The notes below the pieces were generated by a model, which saw nothing but the letters and a program-made list of their open reading frames with translations, was not told the DNA's origin and did no database searches. Both the position numbers and the translations under genes were made by a program. A DNA stretch of 39,130 nucleotides from Longimicrobium sp. GTDB taxonomy: Bacteria; Gemmatimonadota; Gemmatimonadetes; Longimicrobiales; Longimicrobiaceae. Location of the stretch: positions 1 through 39,130 of the forward strand of contig NZ_DASVSF010000058.1 in the NCBI RefSeq assembly GCF_036388275.1, written 5' to 3'. Shown here piece by piece: positions 7,821 through 15,969 of the stretch. The stretch's first letter is position 1. Each line of letters begins with the position of its first letter.

Positions 7821-7931
7821 ACGGAACGCTGCCCCTATACTGCATCAAGGGACGAACTGGAGAGACGAAGCGGTGCGATCATGGCCCTTTGCCGAAGGGT
7901 CAGATGTTGGCAGGCGTACGGAACGCTGCCC
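7821..7931. repeat. 14-bp direct repeat pair upstream of hipBA
   Basis: ACGGAACGCTGCCC occurs at 7821-7834 and again at 7918-7931, 97 bases start to start. The first copy is followed by TATACT, the second by the AT-rich hipBA promoter. It could be a short recombination scar at the left edge of the toxin-antitoxin module or a binding-site pair; nothing else in the gap supports a gene. Confidence 0.6.
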
Positions 7932-7957
7932 AACCCGCTTCTCGCCGTATGTTATAA

Positions 7958-7986
7958 TTGACACTTGGCCGTATTATGTCCATTAT
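7958..7986 (+). promoter_or_regulatory. sigma-70-type promoter of hipBA with adjacent palindrome
   Basis: Perfect -35 TTGACA at 7958-7963, 17-base spacer, -10 CATTAT at 7981-7986, in a conspicuously AT-rich patch 29 bases before the antitoxin ATG. The palindrome AAGTACTT (7988-7995) lies at the expected transcription start, a plausible operator half for autorepression by the HTH protein, as is usual for HipB-type antitoxins. Confidence 0.7.
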
Positions 7987-8014
7987 AAAGTACTTACTAG
8001 GAATTACGTGAGAC

Positions 8015-8365
8015 ATGGCGCGTCGAAAGCAACACATCACCTACTCTCACGCGCCCATCGCGGCGGTTGAGCAGACCGTCGAGCAACTCGGCCGGCAGAT
8101 CGCGGTCGCCCGTCTGCGCCGCGGCTGGAGGCAGCAGGACGTGGCCGACAAAGCTGGGATCACCCGGGCAACCCTGGTCGGGATCGAGCAGGGAAAACTG
8201 GGCACGGGGATCGGCGCGTACGTGGCCGTGCTCTGGGCGCTGGGGCTCCACGACGGCGTCGCCCAGGTTGCGGCACCGGAGCAGGATGCGGAGGGGCTCA
8301 CCTTGGAAGCCGCGCGGCTTCCGGCTCGCGCCCGGCGTTCCACGCCAATGGACGACGACTTCTGA
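8015..8365 (+). CDS. hipB: HipB-like XRE-family antitoxin/repressor
   Basis: 116 aa. An XRE-type helix-turn-helix spans about residues 22-78: LGRQIAVARLRRGWRQQDVA, then the recognition helix region GITRATLVGIEQGK, then LGLHDG. The C-terminal tail is acidic (PMDDDF). HipB-type proteins bind the operator upstream of their own operon and hold the partner kinase HipA inactive. The stop codon overlaps the next gene's start (TGATG), indicating translational coupling. A strong AT-rich promoter lies immediately upstream. The first about 20 residues look unstructured. Assignment as antitoxin rests mainly on the partner gene. Confidence 0.85.
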   Translation: MARRKQHITYSHAPIAAVEQTVEQLGRQIAVARLRRGWRQQDVADKAGITRATLVGIEQGKLGTGIGAYVAVLWALGLHDGVAQVAAPEQDAEGLTLEAARLPARARRSTPMDDDF

Positions 8366-9639
8366 TGCCGCCGGCGCGCGAGTGCTTCGTCTACCTCCAG
8401 ATACCCGGAAGCACGGAGACGGTCCTCTGTGGCCGGTTCGCCCGTGAAACGACACGCGACGGGCGCAACGTCGGGCGGTTCGTCTACGGCCGCAGCTACC
8501 GCGCTCGTCCCGACGCCGTGCCGCTCGACCCCGTTCACCTCCCGATCGCACCCACCGTCTACGAGACTGCGAAGCTGAACGGCGTTTTCGGCGCGTTGCG
8601 CGATGCCGCCCCCGACGCGTGGGGACGCCGCGTAATCGACCGGATCGTCGGTCGCCACCTGGACGAGGTCGATTTCCTGCTCGAATCTCCCCAGGACGGG
8701 GCGGGCGCGCTCTCGTTCGGTCACGGCCGCGTTCCACCTGCACCCGTCCGCGAGTTCAACCGCGTCCTTCAACTCGAGGAACTGCGCCGGGCGGCCAAAC
8801 TGCTAGAAGAGGATCGCCCGGGTGAGCCCGTTCCCTCACAGATCCTGGATCTGCTGGATCCCGGCAGTTCACTGGGCGGGGCGCGCCCCAAGAACGTGGT
8901 GGAAGACGAGGACGGGCTCTGGGTAGCCAAGTTTCCGCAGCGAGGCGACCGGTGGAACAACGCCCCGGTAGAGGCGGCGATGCTCAGCCTGGCGACCCGC
9001 TGCGGCATTCGCGTGCCCGAAACCCGGGTGGAGCGCGTGGGGGACGATTTCGTGCTGCTGGTGAAGCGGTTCGATCGGGAGCGTGTCGGTGAGGACAGCC
9101 TGGAGCGCAGCTACTTGCGGCATCGAATGGTGAGCGCGCTGACCGTTCTCGACGCGGAGGACACGCCTACGGACCGCCGCAACTGGTCGTACGTGCTGCT
9201 TGCCGACGAGCTGCAGCGGTGGTCCGGGCGGCCCCGCCACGACAGGGCCGAGCTGTTCCGCCGCATGGTGTTCAACGCGCTGATCTGCAACGTCGACGAC
9301 CATCCCCGCAATCACGCGCTGATCGCTCCTGGCCGGGATTGGCGGCTCGCCCCGGCGTACGACCTGACGCCCAACTCGCGGCAGGGCATGGAAGAGCGCA
9401 GGCTGGCAATGGAGTGCGGGCGCCTGGGCCGTGTCGCGAGCCGGGAAAACCTCGTTTCGCAGTCGCCGCGGTTCGGCCTGAACCCCGAGGAGGCGAACGG
9501 CATCATCGACGAGATGAAGGAGATCGTTGCCCGCTCCTGGCACGCGGAGGTGCTGGGCCAGGGCGGCAGCGAACGGGATTGCGCGGTAATCGAGCCGGCG
9601 TTCGTCTACCCGGGATTCGAGTACAGGTCCACTCCCTAG
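8365..9639 (+). CDS. hipA: HipA-type serine/threonine kinase toxin
   Basis: 424 aa, normal for HipA. The N-terminal HipA_N/couple-hipA part has TVYETAKLNGVFGALRDAAP (64-83) and DAWGRR. The kinase core shows SSLGGARPK (168-176, flexible loop), WVAKFP with Lys189 for ATP, LLVKRFDR (231-238), the catalytic loop NVDDHPRNH (309-317) with Asp311 and Asn316, and the metal-binding AYDLTP (Asp333). All key residues are present, so it is probably active. HipA kinases phosphorylate translation-related targets such as glutamyl-tRNA synthetase and cause growth arrest; the target here is unknown. Overlaps the antitoxin gene by 1 base. An in-frame DUF3892-like remnant follows after the stop. Confidence 0.9.
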   Translation: MPPARECFVYLQIPGSTETVLCGRFARETTRDGRNVGRFVYGRSYRARPDAVPLDPVHLPIAPTVYETAKLNGVFGALRDAAPDAWGRRVIDRIVGRHLDEVDFLLESPQDGAGALSFGHGRVPPAPVREFNRVLQLEELRRAAKLLEEDRPGEPVPSQILDLLDPGSSLGGARPKNVVEDEDGLWVAKFPQRGDRWNNAPVEAAMLSLATRCGIRVPETRVERVGDDFVLLVKRFDRERVGEDSLERSYLRHRMVSALTVLDAEDTPTDRRNWSYVLLADELQRWSGRPRHDRAELFRRMVFNALICNVDDHPRNHALIAPGRDWRLAPAYDLTPNSRQGMEERRLAMECGRLGRVASRENLVSQSPRFGLNPEEANGIIDEMKEIVARSWHAEVLGQGGSERDCAVIEPAFVYPGFEYRSTP

Positions 9640-9729
9640 CCGCGCTCCGCACGAGAAATCTGGCCACGCCGTCCGACTGGTGAAGCATTGCAGGATGTTG
9701 GTTCCCGCTTCACCAAGCTGAAAGGTGGC

Positions 9730-9837
9730 ATGGCCCACGAGATCACGTGCATCAACAAGGATGGCCACAAGCTCCTTCAGACGCAGGCGGATAGCAGCGG
9801 GCCGAGCAACCTCTTGGGCCTGCCGGAATGCCCCTGA
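9730..9837 (+). pseudogene. DUF3892-like gene with internal deletion
   Basis: A 35-codon frame reads MAHEITCINKDGH followed directly by KLLQTQADSSGPSNLLGLPE and CP. The first part matches the start of DUF3892 proteins (ITCINK) and the second matches their end (adenine-like TxADG...NLLxLPECP, as I remember the family). The roughly 50-residue middle is missing, as if deleted in frame. AAAGGTGG precedes the ATG. It may be a decayed remnant or a translated micro-protein; I favour remnant. Its last 10 bases overlap the start of the channel gene in another frame. Confidence 0.6.
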
Positions 9838-10706
9838 ACATCACCCGGGCACGCCAGCCGCCCGCCGGGGTGACGCCTGCGGCTGTGCGGGGCACCCCGG
9901 CGTCTTCGCCCACGCGGATGGCCGTGCGGCGCCGCGTGTGGGAGATCGTCGAGGCCACGCGCGCCGGAGACGCAGCCAGCCGGCGGTTCGACCTGCTCAT
10001 CCTCGCGCTGATCGTGCTCAACGTCACGGCGATGGTCCTGGAGTCCGTCCGCTCGATCGAGGAGAGGTTCGGGGCTGCATTCGCCGTGTTCGAGGGGGTG
10101 TCGCTGGTGGTGTTCGCGGCAGAGTACGCTGCCCGGCTGTGGTCGTGCGTGGAGGATCCGCGCTCGCGCGGCGGGGTGCGCGGTCGGCTGCGCTGGGCCG
10201 TGCGGCCCCTGTCGCTCGTGGACCTGCTGGTGATCGTGCCGCTCCTGGCGACCTTCGGCGCCACGGACATGCGTGTGCTGCGGGCCCTGAGGCTGTTCCG
10301 GCTGGCATGCGTGCTCAAGGCGGGCAGGTACCTGGCCGCGCTGAACGTGCTGCGGCGCGCGGTGCACGCCAAGCGCGAGGAGCTGGTGATGGCCGTGGCG
10401 CTTACGTCCGTGCTGCTCGTCGTGGCCTCGTCGGTCATGTACTTCGTGGAGCACGAGGCGCAGCCGGAGAAGTTCTCCAGCATCCCCGCGAGCATGTGGT
10501 GGGCCGTCGCCACGCTCACCACCGTGGGTTATGGAGACGTGTATCCGGTGACCGTGCCCGGACGTTTGGCGGGAGGTTTCTTGGCGCTGCTGGGCGTCGG
10601 CCTGTTCGCGCTGCCCACCGCCATCCTCGGCTCAGGCCTGGTAGAGGCGGTGCAGAACGCCGCGCCGCCGAAGACGTGTTCCCATTGCGGGAATCCGTTG
10701 CCCTGA
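9828..10706 (+). CDS. voltage-gated potassium channel, six-transmembrane
   Basis: 292 aa. Inner-membrane K+ channel: S1 at about 54-71, S2 about 84-104, S3 about 127-144, a voltage-sensor S4 with arginines every third residue (R149, R152, R155, R158), S5 about 186-206, pore helix and selectivity filter TTVGYGD (231-237), and S6 about 246-268. The C-terminus is short and ends KTCSHCGNPLP, a lone CxxC knuckle that may bind metal or pair between subunits. The first 30 residues look non-conserved; Met31 (9918) is a credible alternative start. The gene starts within the DUF3892-like remnant, so its promoter may be upstream of or inside that remnant. It moves K+ down its gradient in response to membrane potential. 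Confidence 0.9.
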   Translation: MPLNITRARQPPAGVTPAAVRGTPASSPTRMAVRRRVWEIVEATRAGDAASRRFDLLILALIVLNVTAMVLESVRSIEERFGAAFAVFEGVSLVVFAAEYAARLWSCVEDPRSRGGVRGRLRWAVRPLSLVDLLVIVPLLATFGATDMRVLRALRLFRLACVLKAGRYLAALNVLRRAVHAKREELVMAVALTSVLLVVASSVMYFVEHEAQPEKFSSIPASMWWAVATLTTVGYGDVYPVTVPGRLAGGFLALLGVGLFALPTAILGSGLVEAVQNAAPPKTCSHCGNPLP

Positions 10707-11026
10707 CAAGCTGTCGACGTAGTGGGAGGCCGGGCCGTGAGACGCGCATCGGCCACGACGCGCTGGGCTGACGAACGGGCCGTGGGTGCGGGCGGCCCGC
10801 TGCGTTGTCCCCGTGCGCCTTCCGATCTATGTTCCCCGCCCGCTACGCGCCCAATCGGCCGCCCCGCGGCGGTGAAAGCGCGTGTTCTTCCCTGCCGGAA
10901 ACCGCGGGAAAGACGCGGTGTACAATCCGCGGAACGAGGAACGGCCCGCCGAAGGCTCCGTGCGTCGGTGACGAGAGAGACTGTCTTCAACCGCCATCCG
11001 CAAATCGATAGGAGAAGGTACCGCGC
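10707..11026. other. 320-base intergenic gap, no gene seen
   Basis: GC-rich gap between the channel gene and a lipoprotein gene. Open frames here have arginine/proline-rich, shadow-like composition. TACAAT at 10921-10926 would serve as a -10 element for the downstream gene, but no recognisable -35 is 16-18 bases before it. GGAGAAGG just before 11027 is the ribosome-binding site of the next gene. Confidence 0.5.
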
Positions 11027-11569
11027 ATGACGCTGCTCACCCACGCTTCGCGCGCCCTGGCGCTACTGCTCGTCGTCGTCGGGCTGACCGCCTGCGATGC
11101 ACTGCTGGACACCATCTTCGACCCGTACGAAGGACCGGACCCGTCTTCGCAGCCGCTGGCGGACGAACGCGTGATCCTCCGTGCGACGGAAATGGTGATC
11201 AACGGCGTGCCGCAGCACTACTATCTGGACAGGCTGCAGTTCCTGGAGCGCGCGGACTCGTCGAACATCGACCGCATCGTAATCGGGATGCCGGGAGGCC
11301 TGCAGGCCACCATCGATTCGCTGGAACTCAAGCGGGGCGATACGCTGGTCGTCTCGACGAAGTTCCACAGCATCGGCTATTCCCGCGGGCTCCATGCGTA
11401 CATCCCCAACTGGGAGGCCAACCAGTACAAGGAAAACTATCCCGTGGCCGTGCACACCCTCATTGCCATCGAGAAGGTCGGCGCAGCCGCCAGCAGCGGC
11501 ACGGCAGCCGCGAACCGGCAGCAACCCGGCACGCTGCGCGCGCTCTCCGCCTCCAGCGCGGCGCCGTAG
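11027..11569 (+). CDS. lipoprotein of unknown function
   Basis: 180 aa with an N-terminal hydrophobic stretch and lipobox LTAC (Cys23), followed by DALLDTIFDPYEGPDP. The ATG is backed by GGAGAAGG about 10 bases upstream. The mature region contains IDRIVIGMPGGLQATIDSLE and a beta-like tract ending in HTLIAIEKVG; the last 35 residues are Ala/Ser-rich and probably disordered. No family recognised. A strong stem-loop about 50 bases after the stop could end the transcript, making this a monocistronic envelope lipoprotein. Confidence 0.75.
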   Translation: MTLLTHASRALALLLVVVGLTACDALLDTIFDPYEGPDPSSQPLADERVILRATEMVINGVPQHYYLDRLQFLERADSSNIDRIVIGMPGGLQATIDSLELKRGDTLVVSTKFHSIGYSRGLHAYIPNWEANQYKENYPVAVHTLIAIEKVGAAASSGTAAANRQQPGTLRALSASSAAP

Positions 11570-11918
11570 CAGGATCCCGCCGTCGCCCTCGGGCGGCCGG
11601 GCACACGATCACGACCGAATCGGCTCCCGGTGCGCGACGCGCATCGGGAGCCGCACGCGTTTGTGCCAGCGGTACCTCGGCATCCACGCCGTGTGATGCT
11701 CGACGAGCTCGCGTCCGGCAGACCTTCAGGCACTCGCGGGCAACATCCTTCCTGCGCCCCGCCAAGGGGATTCGAGCTCCACGTTCTCCAGATCCGCGCC
11801 CCCGCGGTGACTGCTGGTGCTGCGTCCCTTCGGCCACTACGTTCGTCCGATCCCACATCAGCCGCCCGCGTCAGGTCCGCCCGCCTGTCCTGCCCCATCT
11901 TGCGACCAGAGCCCGCCC
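11570..11918. other. 349-base gap containing a strong hairpin, otherwise no gene
   Basis: Besides the hairpin at 11621-11653 nothing gene-like is visible. Long open frames continue leftward from the next gene but their composition before 11919 (Pro/Arg/Ser) is not protein-like. Confidence 0.5.
11621..11653 (+). terminator. 15-bp stem-loop downstream of lipoprotein gene
   Basis: Arms CGGCTCCCG (11621-11629) and CGGGAGCCG (11645-11653) pair perfectly. Inside, a G-T wobble and TGCGC/GCGCA extend the stem to 15 pairs around a GAC loop. There is no T-tract beyond a short GTTTG, so it is either a weak intrinsic terminator or an mRNA 3'-end stabiliser. Confidence 0.5.
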
Positions 11919-12488
11919 ATGTCACAGAGCTTTGTCGAAGTCGTCATCCTCGCGGTCATCAGCCTGCTGGTCACTTTCGTCGTATTCAGATGGCTGGAGT
12001 CGCACGCGGAAGGCCAGTCGGAGCTCATGGGGGGAACGATCAAGTACGGCGGCGCTCTTGCCGGCTTCGTGCTCGTTTTCTGGCTCACTTCGCACGCCTA
12101 TGAGCGCACGCGACAACAGGAAGACAGCACGGAGATCGAGCTTGCAGGCGAATATCGCGTTGAACTGCTGCAAAGTGATGGGCAAAAGTGGATGGGTACG
12201 GCCACCATTCGCCAGCGCGGCAAAGACTCGAGATTCGACATCACGGGTGACGTCGAGAGTCCACGCACGCCGCTGTCGATCTCCTTTCATACGGTGGAAG
12301 GCGTGCTGCATGGCCGGCGTCTGATCTGGTTGTACGAAAACGAGGAGCGTGAGGTAGGGCTGGCGCTCGGCGACATCCAGTCGGACAGGCCGGCTCGCAT
12401 CGTCCTCAGCTACTCCGACGTGTCGGACACCGACAGCAACTCCGACCCGCATGGAAGGTTGATCTTCACACGAGTGGAAGCAAAATGA
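11919..12488 (+). CDS. membrane protein of unknown function with a soluble beta-rich domain
   Basis: 189 aa from the ATG at 11919 (MSQSFVEVVILAVISLLVTF...). Two transmembrane helices (about 5-24 and 42-60) are followed by a soluble domain of about 120 residues with GEYRVELLQSDGQKWMGTA, then IRQRGKDSRFDITGDVE, an acidic Asp/Ser patch (SDVSDTDSNSDPHG) and a final LIFTRVEAK. The domain looks like a small beta-sandwich. I do not recognise a family. Upstream in-frame sequence lacks protein character, which supports this start. Codon use is somewhat less GC-biased than in the neighbours. Likely monocistronic. Confidence 0.72.
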   Translation: MSQSFVEVVILAVISLLVTFVVFRWLESHAEGQSELMGGTIKYGGALAGFVLVFWLTSHAYERTRQQEDSTEIELAGEYRVELLQSDGQKWMGTATIRQRGKDSRFDITGDVESPRTPLSISFHTVEGVLHGRRLIWLYENEEREVGLALGDIQSDRPARIVLSYSDVSDTDSNSDPHGRLIFTRVEAK

Positions 12489-12775
12489 TTCCGGATCGTA
12501 TCGCACGCCTGACCTTCGACCGCGCAACTCCATTCAGCCGCTGCCCGTCCTCCTTTCCCTGACGCGCGGGGCCGGCTTCGGCGAGTTCGAGGTCCACACC
12601 AGCGATGCGTCGCGCCGCTCGGAACGGCTGCATGGGCGGTGGATGATCGTCGCCTCCCGTCGGATCTCGCGATCGGCAGCTGCGGCGGGAGCAGTTGCCG
12701 AAAAGCTTTCCTTCCCGTGCCAGACCGGCTATCGTGCGGGCGCATCGAAGGTTCCCCGCCGACAAGGAGGCCGCC

Positions 12776-14380
12776 ATGGCCCGCCGTTCCCGCACCACCT
12801 CGCTCGCCGCAGCCGCGGTTGCGCTCTTCATCGCGATTCCCGCCGCGGCACAGGACCACGCGCATGCCGCGCACGCCAGCGGCATCGGAAAGGTGGAGTT
12901 TCCCACGTCGTGCGCGCCGCCGGCCCAGGCGCACTTCGAGCGCGGCGTGGCGATGCTGCACTCGTTCTGGTTCGATGCGGCGGAGCGCGAGTTCCAGCAG
13001 GCCGCCGCTGCCGACGCGCAGTGCCCCATGCCGCACTGGGGCACGGCAATGACCCTGCTGGGCAACCTGTTCACCGCGATCCAGCCCTCGCCCGCGAACC
13101 TGGCCAGGGGACTGGAGGCCGCCCAGCGAGCGACCGAGCTCGCCGCCGGCGCGACGCACCGCGAGCAGATGTATGCGCGCGCCGCCCTGGCGCTGTACGC
13201 CGATCACCAGGCGACGCCGTTCCGCGCCCGGCTCCTGGCGCACGAGGCGGCCATGCGCAGCCTCAACCAGGCACACCCGGAGGACGAGGAAGCCGCGATC
13301 TTCCTGGCGCGCGCCTTCATCGCCAACGCCCCGCTTACGGACCTGCAGTACACCAAGCAGCTCGAGGCCGCCGCCATCCTGGAGCCGCTCCTCCGCGCAC
13401 GGCCGGACCACCCGGGGCTCGCCCACTACACCATCCACGCGTTCGACGCCCCGCCGATCGCGCAGCGGGCGCTGGACGCGGCGCGGCGGTACGCCGGCGT
13501 GGCCCCGGACGCGCCGCACGCGCTGCACATGCCCTCGCACATCTTCACGCGACTGGGCTACTGGGACGAGTCCATCGAAACCAACCGCCGCTCCGCCGCC
13601 GCCGAGCCCGACAGCAACGCGGCCGTCCATCCGATGGACTACCTGGTGTACGCGTACCTCCAGCAGGGCCGCGACCGCGAGGCCGCACGGGTGGTGGAGC
13701 GCGCGGTGCAGAACCCCGACCGGTTCTACGGCGCCGGAATCACCAGCTACAACTTCAGCGCAATGCAGGCGCGGCTGGCGCTGGAGCGCGGTCGGTGGAT
13801 GGAGGCCGCGCAGCTGGCGGTGCCCGCGTCGGCGCCGGCGTACGTGCGGGCCATCCGGCTGTTCGCCCGCGGGATCGGCGCGGCGCGGTCCGGCGTGCCC
13901 GGCGACGCGGCGGCATCGGTAGGGGCGCTCGCCGTGCTTGCCGACAGCCTCACGGCGGCGGGAGAATCGTACTGGGCCACGGCCGTCGGGGCGCAGCGCC
14001 TGGCCGCCGAGGCCTGGATCGCCCACGCCAGCGGCGACCGCGACCGCGCGCTCCAGTTGGCGCGGCAGGCGGCGGAGCTGGAGGAAACGGTGGAGAAGCA
14101 CCCGGTGATGCCGGGCCCGCTGCTCCCCGCGCGCGAGCTGCAGGCCGACCTCCTGCTGGAAGTCGGCCGCCCGGCGGACGCACTGGCGGCGTACCGCGAG
14201 ACGCTGCGCCGCGAGCCCAACCGGGCGCGCGCCCTGTACGGCGCCGCGCGCGCCGCGCAGGCTGCGGGAGAGGGCGACGCGGCCGCGGACTACTACCGCC
14301 AGCTGCTGGCGCTGATGGCCAAGGCCGACCCGGACCGGCCGGAGGTGGCAGCCGCCCGGGCCTTCGTCGCGCGCCGCTGA
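12776..14380 (+). CDS. secreted tetratricopeptide-repeat protein
   Basis: 534 aa; the ATG at 12776 follows AAGGAGG with ideal spacing and opens a signal peptide ending IPAAAQ (cleavage about 26), then a His-rich linker (DHAHAAH). The remainder is almost wholly helical TPR-like repeats: ERGVAMLHSFWFDAAEREFQ (about 55-74), PHWGTAMTLLGN, DHPGLAHYTIHAFD, and HMPSHIFTRLGYWDESIETN near the centre, with C-terminal canonical TPRs such as RPADALAAYRETL. Large periplasmic TPR proteins of this type, with conserved HWG and HMPSHI motifs, are known only as hypotheticals; they probably scaffold protein contacts. Followed by a good terminator, so likely a single-gene transcript. Confidence 0.85.
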   Translation: MARRSRTTSLAAAAVALFIAIPAAAQDHAHAAHASGIGKVEFPTSCAPPAQAHFERGVAMLHSFWFDAAEREFQQAAAADAQCPMPHWGTAMTLLGNLFTAIQPSPANLARGLEAAQRATELAAGATHREQMYARAALALYADHQATPFRARLLAHEAAMRSLNQAHPEDEEAAIFLARAFIANAPLTDLQYTKQLEAAAILEPLLRARPDHPGLAHYTIHAFDAPPIAQRALDAARRYAGVAPDAPHALHMPSHIFTRLGYWDESIETNRRSAAAEPDSNAAVHPMDYLVYAYLQQGRDREAARVVERAVQNPDRFYGAGITSYNFSAMQARLALERGRWMEAAQLAVPASAPAYVRAIRLFARGIGAARSGVPGDAAASVGALAVLADSLTAAGESYWATAVGAQRLAAEAWIAHASGDRDRALQLARQAAELEETVEKHPVMPGPLLPARELQADLLLEVGRPADALAAYRETLRREPNRARALYGAARAAQAAGEGDAAADYYRQLLALMAKADPDRPEVAAARAFVARR

Positions 14381-14404
14381 CGCGTCAGCGCCGGAACACC
14401 ATCA

Positions 14405-14446
14405 CGAGAGGCGGCTTCGGAACATTCCGGGGCCGCCTCTCGCGTT
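14405..14446 (+). terminator. intrinsic terminator after TPR gene
   Basis: Perfect 11-bp arms CGAGAGGCGGC (14405-14415) and GCCGCCTCTCG (14432-14442), a 16-base loop that can pair further, then CGTTTC. Located 25 bases after the TPR stop codon. Confidence 0.75.
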
Positions 14447-14610
14447 TCTGGCGCCATCATCCGTCCACGTTCCCGCGAATCTGATGCACCACACACGCGC
14501 CCTCCCGACCAGTAGTGTTCGGCATCTGGCCCGGCGCAGGATCAAACCTTTGCCGCCCCACCCGTGTCCAACCACGCGACACCCTCCCCCACCCCACCGA
14601 GAGGCCCCGC

Positions 14611-15969
14611 GTGAAGTGCTTTATCCTGCTCATCTTCCTCGCCGCGTGCTCGCGCAGCCCGCACCCCGCGTCCGCGCCCCCCGCGAGCGGAGACGTGATC
14701 GCCATCACGCACGTGAACGTCATCCCGATGACGAGCGACACCGTGCTGGGCGACATGACGGTGATCGTCCGCGGGGAGCGCATCCATGCGATCGGGCGCG
14801 CGGGGCGCACGGCGGTGCCGGCGGGGGCGCGGGTGATCGACGGGCGCGGCCGATACCTGATGCCGGGGCTGGTGGATGCGCACATCCACCTGAGCAACCG
14901 GCTGGACATCGACACCGTGGTCGCCGCCGTGCTCCTGGCGAAGGGCGTCACCACGGCCATCGAACTCGGCGGGATGGGGCTACCGGGCGATTCGGCCCGG
15001 CTCCAGCTGCGCGCCGCCATCAACGCCGGCCATCGCCCCGGACCCACGCTGTACATCGCCCGCGCCCAGGCCAACGACTCGGCGATGACCCGCGAGGGCG
15101 GGATGCGGCGGGTGGAGCAGGACCACGCCGCGGGGTACGACCTGATGAAGGTCTACAACCGCCTCTCGGTGGATGGATACCGCGGCATCACGCTGCGCGC
15201 GCACCAATTGGGAATGCCCGTCGTGGGTCACGTGGTGCGCCCGGCGGGGCTGGAGGCCACGCTGGGCTCGGGCCAGCGCGGGATCGTGCACATGGAGGAG
15301 TTCCTGTACCAGTACTTCGGTTTCCGCAGCTCAGACACCCTGGCCGCGCAGGACGCGAAGCTGGATACCGCCGTCATCTCGTACTTCGCGCGCATCACGG
15401 CGCAGGCGGGGACGTACGTAACGCCGACGTTCGTCACCTACCTCGCCATGATCGCTCACGCGGAAGACCTGGACCGTGAGCTTGCGCGTCCCGAGGTGCG
15501 GTACATCCCCGCCACGCTGTACAACGCGGCGTGGATCCGCGAAAAGAACGAGCGGTCCCTGATCTTCTCGCACCCCCGGCGGCTTCATCACCTGCGGGCC
15601 GGGCTGCACTACCAGCGGCTTCTGCTGCACGCCATGCACCGGGAAGGCGTGCCTCTGCTGGTGGGCACCGACGCGCCCGTCGCCGGCGCGGTGCCCGGCT
15701 TCTCGGTGCATTACGAGCTGCAGAACCTGGTGGAGCTGGGGCTATCGCCCTACGAAGCGCTGTCGGCCGGCACGCGCAACGCCGCGGCGTACCTCGGCAA
15801 GGACGACTTCGGCACGGTGGAAGTGGGGAGGCGCGCGGACTTGCTACTGCTTTCGTCGAACCCGCTTGACGACATCAGGAACACCCAGTCGATCTCCGGG
15901 GTGATGGCCCGCGGGCGGTGGTTCGACGAGAGCGCGCTGGCGGCCCTGCTCGCCCGCAGCGCGCGGTAG
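14611..15969 (+). CDS. amidohydrolase-family lipoprotein
   Basis: 452 aa from GTG 14611, chosen because it opens a lipoprotein signal with lipobox LAAC (Cys13) and has GAGAGG upstream; longer in-frame starts lack that. Metal-dependent hydrolase of the imidazolonepropionase/prolidase-like amidohydrolase group: LMPGLVDAHIHLS carries metal ligands His91 and His93, Lys180 (DLMKVYN) is the probable carboxylated bridging lysine, His207 (VVGHVV) and His227 (GIVHMEE) are further ligands, and Asp354 (LLVGTDAPV) is the catalytic acid. The C-terminal composite-domain strands DFGTVEVGRRADLLLL are typical. It probably hydrolyses a cyclic amide or dipeptide in the periplasm; the substrate is unknown. Followed by a repeat cluster. 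Confidence 0.9.
   Translation: MKCFILLIFLAACSRSPHPASAPPASGDVIAITHVNVIPMTSDTVLGDMTVIVRGERIHAIGRAGRTAVPAGARVIDGRGRYLMPGLVDAHIHLSNRLDIDTVVAAVLLAKGVTTAIELGGMGLPGDSARLQLRAAINAGHRPGPTLYIARAQANDSAMTREGGMRRVEQDHAAGYDLMKVYNRLSVDGYRGITLRAHQLGMPVVGHVVRPAGLEATLGSGQRGIVHMEEFLYQYFGFRSSDTLAAQDAKLDTAVISYFARITAQAGTYVTPTFVTYLAMIAHAEDLDRELARPEVRYIPATLYNAAWIREKNERSLIFSHPRRLHHLRAGLHYQRLLLHAMHREGVPLLVGTDAPVAGAVPGFSVHYELQNLVELGLSPYEALSAGTRNAAAYLGKDDFGTVEVGRRADLLLLSSNPLDDIRNTQSISGVMARGRWFDESALAALLARSAR

Noticed and set aside
10722..11030. 102-codon frame in the gap after the channel gene
   Set aside because: Arg/Ala/Pro-rich, no ribosome-binding site, no recognisable motif.
12410..14101. A 563-codon minus-strand frame
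   Set aside because: Antisense to the TPR protein, which has a signal peptide, a strong ribosome-binding site and repeat motifs.
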